64,000 nucleotides of DNA, taken from positions 2,178,501 through 2,242,500 of the forward strand of contig NZ_CP017014.1 in NCBI RefSeq assembly GCF_001767395.1, given 5' to 3'. Shown here piece by piece: positions 1 to 8,690 of the stretch. Every line of letters begins with the position of its first letter. Position 1 is the first letter of the stretch. This DNA comes from Rhodococcus sp. WMMA185 (GTDB taxonomy: Bacteria; Actinomycetota; Actinomycetes; Mycobacteriales; Mycobacteriaceae). The position numbers and the translations under genes are program-made. Under the pieces are notes generated by a model. That model was not told the origin of the DNA and made no database searches. It saw nothing but the letters and a program-made list of their open reading frames with translations.

Positions 1-434
1 TCCGCCAGGGCGTCGTGCGCGTCATCCGGGACAGGCGGAAGAGCGGGGCTGCCGTTTTCCTCCCAGTACTGCCGGAGTTCGTGCGTGTACCGGGGCAGCG
101 TCTGCGGCAGTTCGGTCATGTCACCCCAGAGCTGGCACAGGGCGACGTGGTCGTAGGCCGCCACCCAAGCCCATAGTTCCGGGACGACGCCGGGTCGGGG
201 AATCAGGAAAGCGTAGAGGTCGTCACGGATGCGGGCGCGACTCTTCCAGAGTGGCGACGACGGCTGCGGAAGCTTCGACAGCACGTTTCTGCGGACCCAT
301 TTGCCCGCCCGCTCGGGGTCGAACTCGGTTGACACAGCATAGAACTCACGACCATCCTCAGCGACCACCCCAATCGATACCAGGTCGATGATTCGACCGT
401 TCTCGATGAATTCGCAGTCATAGAAGTAACGCAC
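1..434 (-). CDS. 3'-exoribonuclease, DEDDh family (Rv2179c-like), 3' end cut by window
   Basis: The protein begins VRYFYDCEFIENG and continues with AEDGREFYAVSTEFDPERAG, closely matching the actinobacterial RNase T-like exoribonuclease known as Rv2179c in M. tuberculosis. The D-C-E motif at residues 6-8 supplies the first acidic metal ligands of a DEDDh exonuclease, and WAWVAAYDHVALCQLWG carries the second block. The final Asp/His block would start at DAHDALA, where the window ends. The GTG at 434 is chosen because the family starts exactly at (M/V)RYFYD. About 144 residues are visible. It is divergent from the mannosyltransferase gene at 499. Family assignment is confident; the substrate (RNA 3' overhangs) is from family knowledge. 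Confidence 0.88.
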   Translation of the reverse strand, partial: MRYFYDCEFIENGRIIDLVSIGVVAEDGREFYAVSTEFDPERAGKWVRRNVLSKLPQPSSPLWKSRARIRDDLYAFLIPRPGVVPELWAWVAAYDHVALCQLWGDMTELPQTLPRYTHELRQYWEENGSPALPPVPDDAHDALA

Positions 435-498
435 GTCCGTAGACTATGCCCAACCGGGCCGCGTCAACAGGAACCCCCTACCCGCCAAGGAGGCATTG

Positions 499-1806
499 GT
501 GCGTCTGACCTCGGATGGTCGACTGCCCGACATCCCCGTAGATGTACCGCAGGCGCCCCGCCGCCGTATCGGGTGGTTCGCATTCCGGGTCGTCGTCCTC
601 GGCGGTCTTGTCGTCGGCCTCGCCTACAATCTGCTGGGCCTGCCTGGTTTCCGGGAGTTCGGCCACTACTACCGCATCGATCTGGACGTCTACCGCCTCG
701 GAGGTTCCGTATTCCTGCAGGGTTCGACTCTCTACGGGTCGATGCCCCCTATCCAGATGGGGAGCTTCCTGCCGTTCACCTACCCCCCGTTGGCCGCGAT
801 GATCTTCAGCCCATTGTCGATGATGTCGCTGGCGACTGCCGGGACGGTCGTGACCACATTGTCGTTGATCGCTCTACTCGGCGTGCTTTCCATCACCCTC
901 GACTCACTCGGCATCGCCCCCCGCAAGACCCTGGTATGGGGGGCCCTCGGGGCGCTCGTGGTCTCCATGACGCTCGAGCCGGTGTACTCGACTCTGGACT
1001 ACGGACAGATCAACATCGCCCTGATGGTTCTGGTGGTCGCGGACTGCCTCCTGGAGCGGACGCCGTGGCCGAGGGGCATGCTGATCGGCCTGGCCGCCGC
1101 GATCAAGCTGACCCCTGCCATATTCGTTCTATACCTGTTGGTGCGCAAAGACTTTCGGGCGGCGGTAGTGACCGCGATCAGTTTCGTCTTGTTCGGCGCG
1201 CTGGGCGCGATGGTGACGTGGAGAGACTCTGTCACGTACTGGACGCAGACCCTCTTCGACTCACACCGGATCGGCACCCCGGCCTACCCCGCGAATCAGA
1301 GCATCACCGGTGTACTGGCTCGGCTCGGGCTGAGTGACTCTGATCGCTTGCCGATCTGGCTGCTACTGTGCGCCGCGGTTCTCGCGCTCACACTGATCGC
1401 GATGATCCGCGCACTCGAGTCGGGTCAAACGGCACTGGCCCTAGGACTCAACGCGATCCTGGGTCTGCTGGTGTCACCGGTGTCCTGGTCGCACCATTGG
1501 GTGTGGGTGTCGCCGATCGTCCTCGTTCTCGGGACCCTCGCGTACCGGCGTCGAAGCATCGCCCTGTCCGCCACCACGCTGGCCGGTCTCGTCGTCTTCA
1601 CATTGGCCGCCCAATGGAAACTCGGAGTGGGCCGGGCGGATGGCACCCATTGGAATCTGTGGGACCAGTTCCTGGTGTCGTCGTACGTGTGGTGGGCGCT
1701 GGCCGCCCTACTCGTCACGATCTTCGTGTTCCGTACCCGACCGCCGCAGCCCAGCGACGACAACCGACCGGAGAGCTTCGCCGATCGGACCGTACGTGTC
1801 GGCTGA
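499..1806 (+). CDS. GT87 polyprenyl-phosphomannose-dependent alpha-(1->2)-mannosyltransferase
   Basis: This is a polytopic membrane protein of about 435 residues with roughly ten hydrophobic segments and the GT-C fold signature of an acidic pair (DLDVY, near residue 57) in the first extracytoplasmic loop. Position and character match Rv2181, a GT87 enzyme that adds alpha-1,2-mannose branches to lipomannan/lipoarabinomannan from decaprenyl-phosphomannose. An AAGGAGG ribosome site at 487-493 sits 5 nt before the GTG at 499, which is preferred over a TTG at 496 only 2 nt from it. It converges on the plsC-like gene with a 28-nt gap. Assignment to GT87 is good; the exact acceptor is inferred from synteny. 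Confidence 0.85.
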   Translation: MRLTSDGRLPDIPVDVPQAPRRRIGWFAFRVVVLGGLVVGLAYNLLGLPGFREFGHYYRIDLDVYRLGGSVFLQGSTLYGSMPPIQMGSFLPFTYPPLAAMIFSPLSMMSLATAGTVVTTLSLIALLGVLSITLDSLGIAPRKTLVWGALGALVVSMTLEPVYSTLDYGQINIALMVLVVADCLLERTPWPRGMLIGLAAAIKLTPAIFVLYLLVRKDFRAAVVTAISFVLFGALGAMVTWRDSVTYWTQTLFDSHRIGTPAYPANQSITGVLARLGLSDSDRLPIWLLLCAAVLALTLIAMIRALESGQTALALGLNAILGLLVSPVSWSHHWVWVSPIVLVLGTLAYRRRSIALSATTLAGLVVFTLAAQWKLGVGRADGTHWNLWDQFLVSSYVWWALAALLVTIFVFRTRPPQPSDDNRPESFADRTVRVG

Positions 1807-1834
1807 GAGACGACTCGACTGACGGACCGCTGTC

Positions 1835-2602
1835 TCAGCTCGCCCGTGTGTCCGGCAAGCGGGTGACGTCGGCAGCATCGGACACCGGGGCCGCATCGGA
1901 TACTGTGGCCGACGCACCCCCTGCCACGGGCACCATCTTCTTGGCCGTCGCCGCATAGATGTCGACGTATTCCTGGCCGGACAATTTCATCAGCGCGTAC
2001 ATGACCTCGTCGGTAACCGCACGCTCGACGAAACGGTTGCCGCTCATACCCTCGAAACGGGAGAAGTCGATCGGCTTTCCGATACGGATGGTGACCTTCG
2101 CCGGACGCCACACCCTCGAGCCGATCGGGTTGACCTTCTCAGTTCCGATCATTGCGACGGGAATGACCTTCGCACCGGACTCGAGTGCCATGCGCGCGAG
2201 ACCGGTCTTGCCCTTGTACAGGCGACCGTCGGGTGAGCGAGTGCCCTCTGGATAGATTCCGAGTAGTTTGCCATCCTCCAAGACTCGAAGGCCCGCGTTC
2301 AACGCGTCCTGGGCCGCGTCGGCGCCCGTGCGGTCGATCGGCACCTGGCCGACCACCGAGAAGAACCAGCGCTGGAATGCACCCTTGATTCCGGTACCGG
2401 TGAAATACTCCTGCTTGGCGAGGAACGTGATCCTCCGCGATACCCGCAACGGCAGAAAGAACGAATCCAGAACCGCCTGATGGTTACTCGCCAGGATGGC
2501 TCCGCCTTCGGATGGAATGTTCTCGGTGCCCTCCACCTTCGGGCGGCCCAGTACCCACAGCAGCGGCCCCAGTAGCACGTACTTGAAAAGCCAATAGAAC
2601 AT
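1835..2602 (-). CDS. plsC: 1-acyl-sn-glycerol-3-phosphate acyltransferase (PlsC family, Rv2182c-like)
   Basis: This 255-residue protein transfers an acyl group to lysophosphatidic acid in phospholipid synthesis at the inner membrane. The catalytic H-x4-D motif is at His41-Asp46 (NHQAVLD), and the glycerol-phosphate-binding EGTRS motif is at residues 119-123. An N-terminal hydrophobic stretch (FKYVLLGPLLWVL) anchors it. The ATG at 2602 is preferred because GGGAGGGACGGA directly precedes it and the family begins M(F/W)Y-x-LFKY; an upstream in-frame start at 2620 lacks a ribosome site. The C-terminal 30 residues are low-complexity and Ala/Asp-rich. It is the syntenic counterpart of Rv2182c. Confidence 0.9.
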   Translation of the reverse strand: MFYWLFKYVLLGPLLWVLGRPKVEGTENIPSEGGAILASNHQAVLDSFFLPLRVSRRITFLAKQEYFTGTGIKGAFQRWFFSVVGQVPIDRTGADAAQDALNAGLRVLEDGKLLGIYPEGTRSPDGRLYKGKTGLARMALESGAKVIPVAMIGTEKVNPIGSRVWRPAKVTIRIGKPIDFSRFEGMSGNRFVERAVTDEVMYALMKLSGQEYVDIYAATAKKMVPVAGGASATVSDAAPVSDAADVTRLPDTRAS

Positions 2603-2726
2603 TCCGTCCCTCCCGTTCACAACCCAAGCCTCGCTCGGCTCGACTCTACTTCGGGTGAATGAGGGCCGCTACACACGCCAATGCTCCCCCGCTGCGACAG
2701 CGCCCTGTGGGGTTCGATAGCCGGCA

Positions 2727-3722
2727 TCAACTTACTCGATCAGGTATAACCGCGCGGGCGAGTTCGGCCGCTCCGATCATCCCCGCCGCCTCCCCCAACT
2801 GGGTCTGTCGGATGCGTGCCAGTGGCCGATGCCCGGCCCCGGTCGCCAGCGCGGCATAGTGCTCGCGGGCTTCGTCGATGAACAGCGGCGACGAACTCGC
2901 GACACCACCAGCGATCACTACGAGATCCGGGTCGTACACATCGCCGATCAGAGCCAGTCCGACACCCAGCCATCGGGCGAATTCCCGCATGGTCTCGAGC
3001 GCCAGCGGATCTCCGTCGTGCGCGGCGCCGCCTATCCGCCGCCCGGTCAGCCCGCCCGGATCGACCGCAACCTCCCGGGCGAGGAGCGTCGAGGTTGTCG
3101 GGTCGGCCGCCAATAGCTCGATCGCAGTGTCGACGAGCGCGGTCCCGCTGCAATACCTCTCCCAGCAGCCACGTTTGCCACAGGCGCAGGGACGACCGTC
3201 GGGAACGACCTGAATGTGGCCGAGTTCGGGCGCGACACCGTGAGTGCCGCGGTACAAGTGCCCGTCCGCGAGCAAGGCCGCTCCGATCCCGGTGCCGATG
3301 GCGAGCATCAACACGTTCCGACCACCAGCCGCCGCACCGAATCGGTGCTCGGCCCACGCGGCAGCGTTGACGTCGTGTTCGAGAATTACCGGAAGGCCCA
3401 ATCGCTCTCCGAGGTCGCGGCCCACCGGTGCACCCACCCAGGGCAGGTGCGGCGCAAACCGTACCGTGGTGCGGTCCGGTGTGACGAACCCGGCGACCGC
3501 CAAGCCAACCGCGGCAACATCGTGCCGTCCAGCCAACTCGCGCACCGCACGGTCGAGACCATTCTCGAGAGCGGACGCTGATGTCGGCGTCGGCGACTGG
3601 AGCGAATCCAGCACCTCACCCGACGAATCGACCACCGAAGCCCTGATGCTCGTTCCACCCACATCGACGCCGATAGTCAGTGCCGAACTGCCGTCCGTCG
3701 CGCTACTTGCGGCTGTACCCAT
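2727..3722 (-). CDS. ROK-family glucokinase
   Basis: A 331-residue sugar kinase of the ROK family, probably phosphorylating glucose with ATP. Visible motifs are the N-terminal phosphate-binding DVGGTSIRA, the sugar-binding region ending in ELGHI, and the ROK zinc motif CACGKRGCWE (Cys-x-Cys-x4-Cys). The C-terminal GLALIGDVYDPDLVVIAGGV is the adenosine-binding segment. The ATG at 3722 (MGTAASSATDG) is chosen because the family begins shortly before DxGGT; the open frame runs 56 codons further upstream without family-like sequence. It lies upstream of plsC on the same strand with a 124-nt gap. The specific sugar is inferred. Confidence 0.85.
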   Translation of the reverse strand: MGTAASSATDGSSALTIGVDVGGTSIRASVVDSSGEVLDSLQSPTPTSASALENGLDRAVRELAGRHDVAAVGLAVAGFVTPDRTTVRFAPHLPWVGAPVGRDLGERLGLPVILEHDVNAAAWAEHRFGAAAGGRNVLMLAIGTGIGAALLADGHLYRGTHGVAPELGHIQVVPDGRPCACGKRGCWERYCSGTALVDTAIELLAADPTTSTLLAREVAVDPGGLTGRRIGGAAHDGDPLALETMREFARWLGVGLALIGDVYDPDLVVIAGGVASSSPLFIDEAREHYAALATGAGHRPLARIRQTQLGEAAGMIGAAELARAVIPDRVS

Positions 3723-3781
3723 GGAGACGATTGTGCCGAAGCTCGATCGCAGGCGTGCACCAGAGCGGCAATGACCTGATC

Positions 3782-4234
3782 TCAGGTCTTGATGGTGACC
3801 GAGATCGGGACGAAAGCCGAACCGCCGGCCCGTTCGGCGTCGGAAGCGCCCTCCTCCGCACCGGACCTCGAGTCTCCGGCACCGCCCCACCCCGAGGCCT
3901 CAGATCCTGTCGTGCCGGGGCGCATCGCATCGGGCCCGGTCGCGCCACTGGCACTGTGCTCGTCGAGAATCTGCCGCAACATCGCGATCAAAATTGATGC
4001 CTGGCTTGCAAGCAATGTCACAAGGTCGTGCTGCTCACCGCGGATCATCGCCGCGAGAGCGCACACCGGGCACCAGGAGCATCCAGACCATTGGCCGGCC
4101 TCCGAAGACGTTGCTTCGGCCCCCTCCGGTGTATGCGTGGTCACGATGCGCTGCACGATCGGCTCGATACGGTCCAGTGCGGCCTCGACGAGGAGCCGAA
4201 GTTCCTCCATCACCTGTGCGTGGTCGTCAGTCAT
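3782..4234 (-). CDS. Conserved hypothetical with CxWCPxC motif, translationally coupled to ArsA-like ATPase
   Basis: The 150-residue product begins MTDDHAQVMEELRLL and carries a central CSWCPVCALAAMIRGE motif, whose two or three cysteines suggest a metal site or redox pair. The C-terminal half is Ala/Gly/Ser-rich and probably disordered, ending in FVPISVTIKT. Its ATG at 4234 overlaps the stop of the preceding ATPase gene (ATGA), so it is probably translated by coupling. Position corresponds to the small Rv2183c-type gene of mycobacteria. I do not know its function; the pairing with an ArsA-type ATPase hints at a partner role. Confidence 0.75.
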   Translation of the reverse strand: MTDDHAQVMEELRLLVEAALDRIEPIVQRIVTTHTPEGAEATSSEAGQWSGCSWCPVCALAAMIRGEQHDLVTLLASQASILIAMLRQILDEHSASGATGPDAMRPGTTGSEASGWGGAGDSRSGAEEGASDAERAGGSAFVPISVTIKT

Positions 4235-5472
4235 ACCGGCCACACCTGCGGATCGGGCGTGAAACGCACGACGAGGTCTGCACCGTCGAGTTCCGCATCG
4301 GCCACTACGCACCGGCGCAGGACCGATGCGAGGCGGAGACGACGGCGCACCCCTTCGGCCCCCACTATCAAGTCGTCCTCCACTCGCCCCAACGTCAACG
4401 TCGACGGATTCACGAGAGGTAGATGCATCCGCATCGTGTACACCGAATCCACACCCGCTCCTGATTCCAACCCCACCCGTACTGCGGGTGGGTTCTTTCC
4501 CAACACCGCAACCGCGTCCACGGTGTCGCCGTACAACTCCCGGGCGATACTGCCAAGATCGGCCAACCCTACCGGCTCGGTGACCGACTGGGTCACCGAG
4601 AGGATCGTGATGCCGCCGGCGCAGGCCTCCAGTTCCGAGAGCACCCTCTGCTCGAGCGCCCGCCGCCTGATCAACCACGCCACACCGGGATCGGCATGAT
4701 CTGGCGGTGAATCAAATTGCGGTAGAAGTTTGTTCACGAGAATCGCGTCGATGCGCAGCCCGGACAGAGCCGCGACCGCAACTGTCCGCCGGGTTTCGGT
4801 CAGCACCATACGCTCCGGTGTCGTCACCAGTCGCACGGTGGTTCTAGAGCGGTCGGCAAGCAGTTCGCGAACCTCGCCGACAGCAGACACTACCTGTTCG
4901 ATCAGGGTCACCAGCATGACCAGTCGAGGGTCGGACCCCACTGCCGTGGTCAGGCGGCGATGCTGAGGCCATACCCGCTCGATGTAGTCGAGCGCCATCG
5001 TCGGCGCGGCGAGTGTCCGCAAACAGTCCGCAGTAGCAGGACAGTCGACCACAACGGCGTCGTAGTCGCCCTCGGTCGCGAACCGAACGATCTCACGGAG
5101 TCCGAGCACGTCCTGCACACCAGGCAAACCGGTCAGCTCCTCGGGCTGCGGCACCGACAACTGCCCGCCGTGGTCGTGAGCGCCGACGGCGGCGAGAACT
5201 GCTGCCAGACTGCGGAATCGCGCTTCCAGCAACGAGAGCGTGTCCAGTTCGATGACGTCGAGAGTCTCGCTCACCGGCACGACTCCCCTGGCGCCGCTCA
5301 TCCCGAGAACATCGGCGACGGAATGGGCCTGGTCGAGCGAAACGAGGAGCGTCCTGGTGCCACGGTCCGCAGCCGCCTGCGCTGTCGCGGCGGCCAGGGT
5401 CGTCTTCCCCACACCCCCCTTCCCTACAAAGAATTGGACCCTGGCAGATCCGGGGCGGTTCTCACTGTTCAG
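4231..5472 (-). CDS. ArsA/GET3-like ATPase (Rv2184c-like), non-standard start
   Basis: The product is a deviant-Walker-A ATPase of the MinD/ArsA/GET3 class. The P-loop reads FFVGKGGVGKTTLAA and is followed by LLVSLDQAHSVADVLG, the DxAHS switch I motif of ArsA-like proteins. VVVDCPATADCLRTLA is the Walker B/switch II region. The first conventional in-frame start (GTG at 5412) falls inside the P-loop, so it cannot be the real start. The only near-cognate codon I find upstream is a CTG at 5472 overlapping the stop of the SRPBCC gene; coordinates assume it, giving 413 residues. An indel in the sequence is the alternative. It forms an operon with the SRPBCC gene before it and the CxWCPxC gene after it. 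Confidence 0.72.
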   Translation of the reverse strand: MNSENRPGSARVQFFVGKGGVGKTTLAAATAQAAADRGTRTLLVSLDQAHSVADVLGMSGARGVVPVSETLDVIELDTLSLLEARFRSLAAVLAAVGAHDHGGQLSVPQPEELTGLPGVQDVLGLREIVRFATEGDYDAVVVDCPATADCLRTLAAPTMALDYIERVWPQHRRLTTAVGSDPRLVMLVTLIEQVVSAVGEVRELLADRSRTTVRLVTTPERMVLTETRRTVAVAALSGLRIDAILVNKLLPQFDSPPDHADPGVAWLIRRRALEQRVLSELEACAGGITILSVTQSVTEPVGLADLGSIARELYGDTVDAVAVLGKNPPAVRVGLESGAGVDSVYTMRMHLPLVNPSTLTLGRVEDDLIVGAEGVRRRLRLASVLRRCVVADAELDGADLVVRFTPDPQVWPV

Positions 5473-5906
5473 CTTTCTACCCGTTTCTTGAGTTCTTTGA
5501 GCGCGGTGTCGGTGATCACCTTTTCGGCCTTGCGTTTGAACAATCCGATCATCGGGATAGTGAGGTCGACAGTGAGTTCGTACGTGACGATGGTGCCGCC
5601 GTCGGCAGTTTCCTCGAGCGCGTACGTGCCGAACTGCGATTTCTGGATCTCACCCGAGACGAGTTCCCAGCTCACTGACTTCCCGTCGGGCGCCCAGTCG
5701 TACTGCAGGACGTAGGTGTCCTTCACCATTCCGGCGTCGAGCATGAACCGGACTCGTGCCGCCCGGCCATCGTCTCGGGACTCGACAACTTCGACCGACT
5801 TTGCGGCGCTGACCCACGCCGGGTAGGCATCGAAATCCGCGATCACGTCCATCACCCGGGAGGGTGGCGCCTCGATTCTGATCGACCTCTTGGTCCTCTC
5901 GGGCAT
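5469..5906 (-). CDS. SRPBCC / polyketide cyclase-like protein (Rv2185c, TB16.3-like)
   Basis: A 145-residue START-like fold protein that probably binds a lipid or hydrophobic ligand in its helix-grip cavity. The sequence runs MPERTKRSIRIEAPPSRVMD, then DFDAYPAWV, then a beta-rich segment and the C-terminal amphipathic helix ITDTALKELKKRVES. Start ATG 5906 is chosen over an upstream in-frame start at 5939 because the family begins a few residues before the first beta strand and an AAAGGAAG site precedes it. It is the first gene of the SRPBCC, ArsA-like, CxWCPxC operon. Confidence 0.82.
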   Translation of the reverse strand: MPERTKRSIRIEAPPSRVMDVIADFDAYPAWVSAAKSVEVVESRDDGRAARVRFMLDAGMVKDTYVLQYDWAPDGKSVSWELVSGEIQKSQFGTYALEETADGGTIVTYELTVDLTIPMIGLFKRKAEKVITDTALKELKKRVES

Positions 5907-6110
5907 GGAGTGAACGCTTCCTTTCACCAGACGGGCCACCCCGACGATCGCCGGGCTGTGCGGTTGCCGTTCCTTATTTGTCTGTGTCTTGATTTGATTC
6001 TGTCTCGAGTTGGTTCTGTCTTGATCTGTCTGTGTCTCGCCCGACTATCACACACGATCTTCAGGCTCCGACACAATGCCGGGCTCCCGCTCCCGCGTGA
6101 CCAACCCGGA
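5907..6110. other. Intergenic stretch with degenerate short repeats
   Basis: Between the two minus-strand SRPBCC genes, positions about 5972-6045 are an imperfect run of GTCT(C/T)GATTTG-like units (TCTGTCTTGAT, TCTGTCTCGAG, TCTGTGTCTCG). It is T-rich compared with its GC-rich surroundings and probably holds the promoter of the downstream SRPBCC-ArsA operon. I see no gene in it. Confidence 0.4.
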
Positions 6111-6485
6111 TCAGGAAGGTGGTTCACCGGCCAAGCGCCCCGCCTCGAGTTCTTTCTTGACCTCGAAAGACATCACCTTGCCCTCGACACGGCGACGGCG
6201 GTTCAACACGGCCAGATCCGGGGATCCGCCGGTTGGCGCCGGTTCGGCGTGAAGGAAGTAGTGAACGACCACCCCGTCCATCACGGGCTCGAGCCATACC
6301 TCCATCGTGCCGGTGAGCGGACCCTCGACCGTCCAGCGGATGCCCTTCTCGGCTCGATCCTCCCGGACGGCAAGCGTGAGATCGGGCCACCACCGGCGCC
6401 AGCGACTGCGCGGGGCAATCGCCGCCGCGACCCGCTGCGGCGGAGCCGCTATGAACGTCTGATCTGCAACTTGAATGCTGCTCAC
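6111..6485 (-). CDS. SRPBCC family protein (Rv2186c-like)
   Basis: A protein of about 124 residues with VADQTFIAAPPQRVAAAI at the N-terminus and WRRWWPDLTLAV, EDRAEKGIRWTV and VVVHYFLHAEP further on, matching the second SRPBCC protein found upstream of fadD15 in mycobacteria. GTG at 6485 is preferred over GTG at 6500: a GAAG site lies 9 nt before 6485 and the family begins around SSIQVADQTF. It is transcribed away from fadD15, sharing a 171-bp divergent promoter region. Ligand unknown. Confidence 0.8.
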   Translation of the reverse strand: MSSIQVADQTFIAAPPQRVAAAIAPRSRWRRWWPDLTLAVREDRAEKGIRWTVEGPLTGTMEVWLEPVMDGVVVHYFLHAEPAPTGGSPDLAVLNRRRRVEGKVMSFEVKKELEAGRLAGEPPS

Positions 6486-6656
6486 AGCAACTAGCTTCAC
6501 ACATCACCGTTCGGCGCCCACACGCCGGTTCCGCGAAACCCCTGGTGACTCGCTCTTGCGCACCAGCCGACGGGCTGGACACGGACCATGAGAAGAACCG
6601 TCTAGAGTTGAACCGAACAATTCTACTAGTCAGTATTTTCTGTGTCGGAGGTTTTC

Positions 6657-8468
6657 GTGTCCGAGTTCAGCGCACCTCAGTCGTACACCGTCGCGGAGGA
6701 CTCCTCCGCCGTCGACTCGGTGTTTGCCCACGCAGCGGCCGACCCGAACCTGGTCGTGTACAAGCGCAAGATCGGTGCAAGCTGGTCCGATGTCACATCC
6801 GCCGAGTTCGCGCTCGAGGTCACCGCGGTGGCCAAGGGGCTGATCGCTCTCGGTGTGCAGCAGGGCGACCGTGTCGCGCTGATGTCGGCGACTCGGTACG
6901 AGTGGCCCCTGATCGATTTCGCCATCTGGGCGGCCGGCGGCGTGACTGTTCCGATCTACGAGACATCTTCCGCCGAGCAGGTCCGCTGGATCCTCGAGGA
7001 TTCCGCCGCTATCCATCTCGTCGTCGAGAATGCCGCGCACGCAGCCACAGTAGAGACCGTCGCCGAGGAGGCGCCGGCCTTGCGGGGTGTTCACCAGATC
7101 GAACCTGCCGACGGAGGACGCGGCGCAGTTGCGGAATTCATTGCTCTGGGCGCCGATGTGCCGGACTCCGAGGTACAAGGCCGCGTCGCGGCGTTGAAGG
7201 CCGCCGATCCTGCCACCCTCATCTACACCTCCGGCACCACCGGCAGGCCCAAGGGGTGCCAACTCACCCACGCGAACCTCGTTGCGGAGTCCAAAGGCAT
7301 CCTCGACTCCAGCCTCGGCACAGTCCTGAAGACCCCCGGAATGAACACCCTCATGTTCTTGCCGATGGCGCACGTCCTCGCCCGTGCGGTGAGCATCGCG
7401 GCATTCGACGCCGGCGCCACGCTCGGCCACACCAGCGACATCCCGAATCTCGTCCCCACGTTCGGAGAGTTCCGGCCCGGCTTCATCCTGTCCGTCCCGC
7501 GCGTGTTCGAGAAGGTGTACAACAGCGCGCGCAGCAAGGCGCACGGCGAGGGTAGGGGCAAGATCTTCGACGCCGCCGCGGAAACGGCGATCGCCTGGAG
7601 CGAGGCTCAGGACAAGGGCGGCCCCGGGCTCGTCCTCAAGGCCAAGCACGCACTGTTCGACAAGCTCGTGTTCTCGAAGCTACGCAGCGCCCTCGGCGGC
7701 CAGTGCCAACTGGCGATCTCCGGTGGGGCACCCCTCGGCGCCCGTCTGGGTCACTTCTTCCGCGGGATCGGCATCACTATCTACGAGGGCTACGGCCTCA
7801 CAGAGACGTCGGCCGCGTTCGCCGTCAACACAATCGGTGCGCAGAAGATCGGCACAGTCGGTAAGCCGTTGTCGGGCAACTCGGTTCGAATCGCCGAAGA
7901 CGGCGAGATCCTGCTGTCCGGCCCGGTCGTCTTCAACGGGTACTGGCGCAATGAGAGCGCCACCGCCGAGTCGCTCGAGAACGGCTGGTTCCACACCGGC
8001 GATCTCGGCTCGGTCGACGCCGACGGCTACATCACCATCACGGGACGCAAGAAGGAGATTATTGTCACAGCGGGTGGCAAGAACGTCTCTCCCGCCCCGC
8101 TCGAAGACCAGCTTCGTGCCCACCCCCTCATCAGCCAGGCCATCGTGGTGGGCGATCAGCAGCCCTTCATCGGCGCCTTGATCACCATCGACGCCGACTC
8201 CGTGCCTGCGTGGAACGAGCGCCACGACAAGCCCGCCGACACAAACGTCGCTGATCTCGCCACCGACGCCGACTTGGTCGCCGAGATCGATGCTGCCGTT
8301 TCCGAGGCCAACAAGCTGGTGTCGCACGCCGAGGCGATCAAGAAGTTCCGGGTCCTGCCCGTCGACTTCACCGAAGAGACAGGTGAACTCACGCCCACGA
8401 TGAAGCTCAAGCGCAACGTGGTGCAGGAGAGATTCGCCGACGATATCGCCGCCCTCTACTCAAAGTAG
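6657..8468 (+). CDS. fadD15: Long-chain fatty-acid-CoA ligase FadD15
   Basis: A 603-residue acyl-CoA synthetase that activates fatty acids with ATP and CoA. ANL-superfamily motifs are in order: P-loop [11 protein letters not shown] near residue 190, GYGLTETS near 376, TGDLG near 448 and the C-terminal-domain hinge [14 protein letters not shown] near 462. GTG at 6657 has GGAGG at 6647-6651 with 5-nt spacing and is preferred over the in-frame GTG at 6642, which lies upstream of that site. Length and synteny match Rv2187. It is the last conserved gene before the accessory island. Confidence 0.92.
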   Translation: MSEFSAPQSYTVAEDSSAVDSVFAHAAADPNLVVYKRKIGASWSDVTSAEFALEVTAVAKGLIALGVQQGDRVALMSATRYEWPLIDFAIWAAGGVTVPIYETSSAEQVRWILEDSAAIHLVVENAAHAATVETVAEEAPALRGVHQIEPADGGRGAVAEFIALGADVPDSEVQGRVAALKAADPATLIYTSGTTGRPKGCQLTHANLVAESKGILDSSLGTVLKTPGMNTLMFLPMAHVLARAVSIAAFDAGATLGHTSDIPNLVPTFGEFRPGFILSVPRVFEKVYNSARSKAHGEGRGKIFDAAAETAIAWSEAQDKGGPGLVLKAKHALFDKLVFSKLRSALGGQCQLAISGGAPLGARLGHFFRGIGITIYEGYGLTETSAAFAVNTIGAQKIGTVGKPLSGNSVRIAEDGEILLSGPVVFNGYWRNESATAESLENGWFHTGDLGSVDADGYITITGRKKEIIVTAGGKNVSPAPLEDQLRAHPLISQAIVVGDQQPFIGALITIDADSVPAWNERHDKPADTNVADLATDADLVAEIDAAVSEANKLVSHAEAIKKFRVLPVDFTEETGELTPTMKLKRNVVQERFADDIAALYSK

Positions 8469-8517
8469 GTTCTGCCTGCGATACGCTTCGCCCGGGGTGG
8501 GGTGAGCCGTCCGAAAA

Positions 8518-8551
8518 TTGTCCTGCCGAAACCCGTTCCGGGGTAGGACAA
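8518..8551 (+). terminator. Hairpin downstream of fadD15
   Basis: TTGTCCTGCC pairs with GGTAGGACAA (9 of 10 matched) around a 14-nt loop, 50 nt after the fadD15 stop. It lacks a long T tract. It probably ends fadD15 transcription but could also be an operator for the next gene. Confidence 0.5.
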
Positions 8552-8690
8552 GGCCGACACCATTCTTCGAAATTGCCGTGCATTTCCACGTCATGTGGTC
8601 TACTGCACCGAATTGTCAGCACTGGATACGAGAAAATCTCGACGGCCGGGCATCTTGCTGATGCCTTCCGGCCGCCGTGGAGGGGTCTGC

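Noticed and set aside
203..421. 72-codon minus-strand frame at the left edge
   Set aside because: It is an internal alternative frame of the exoribonuclease gene, whose own frame matches the DEDDh family.
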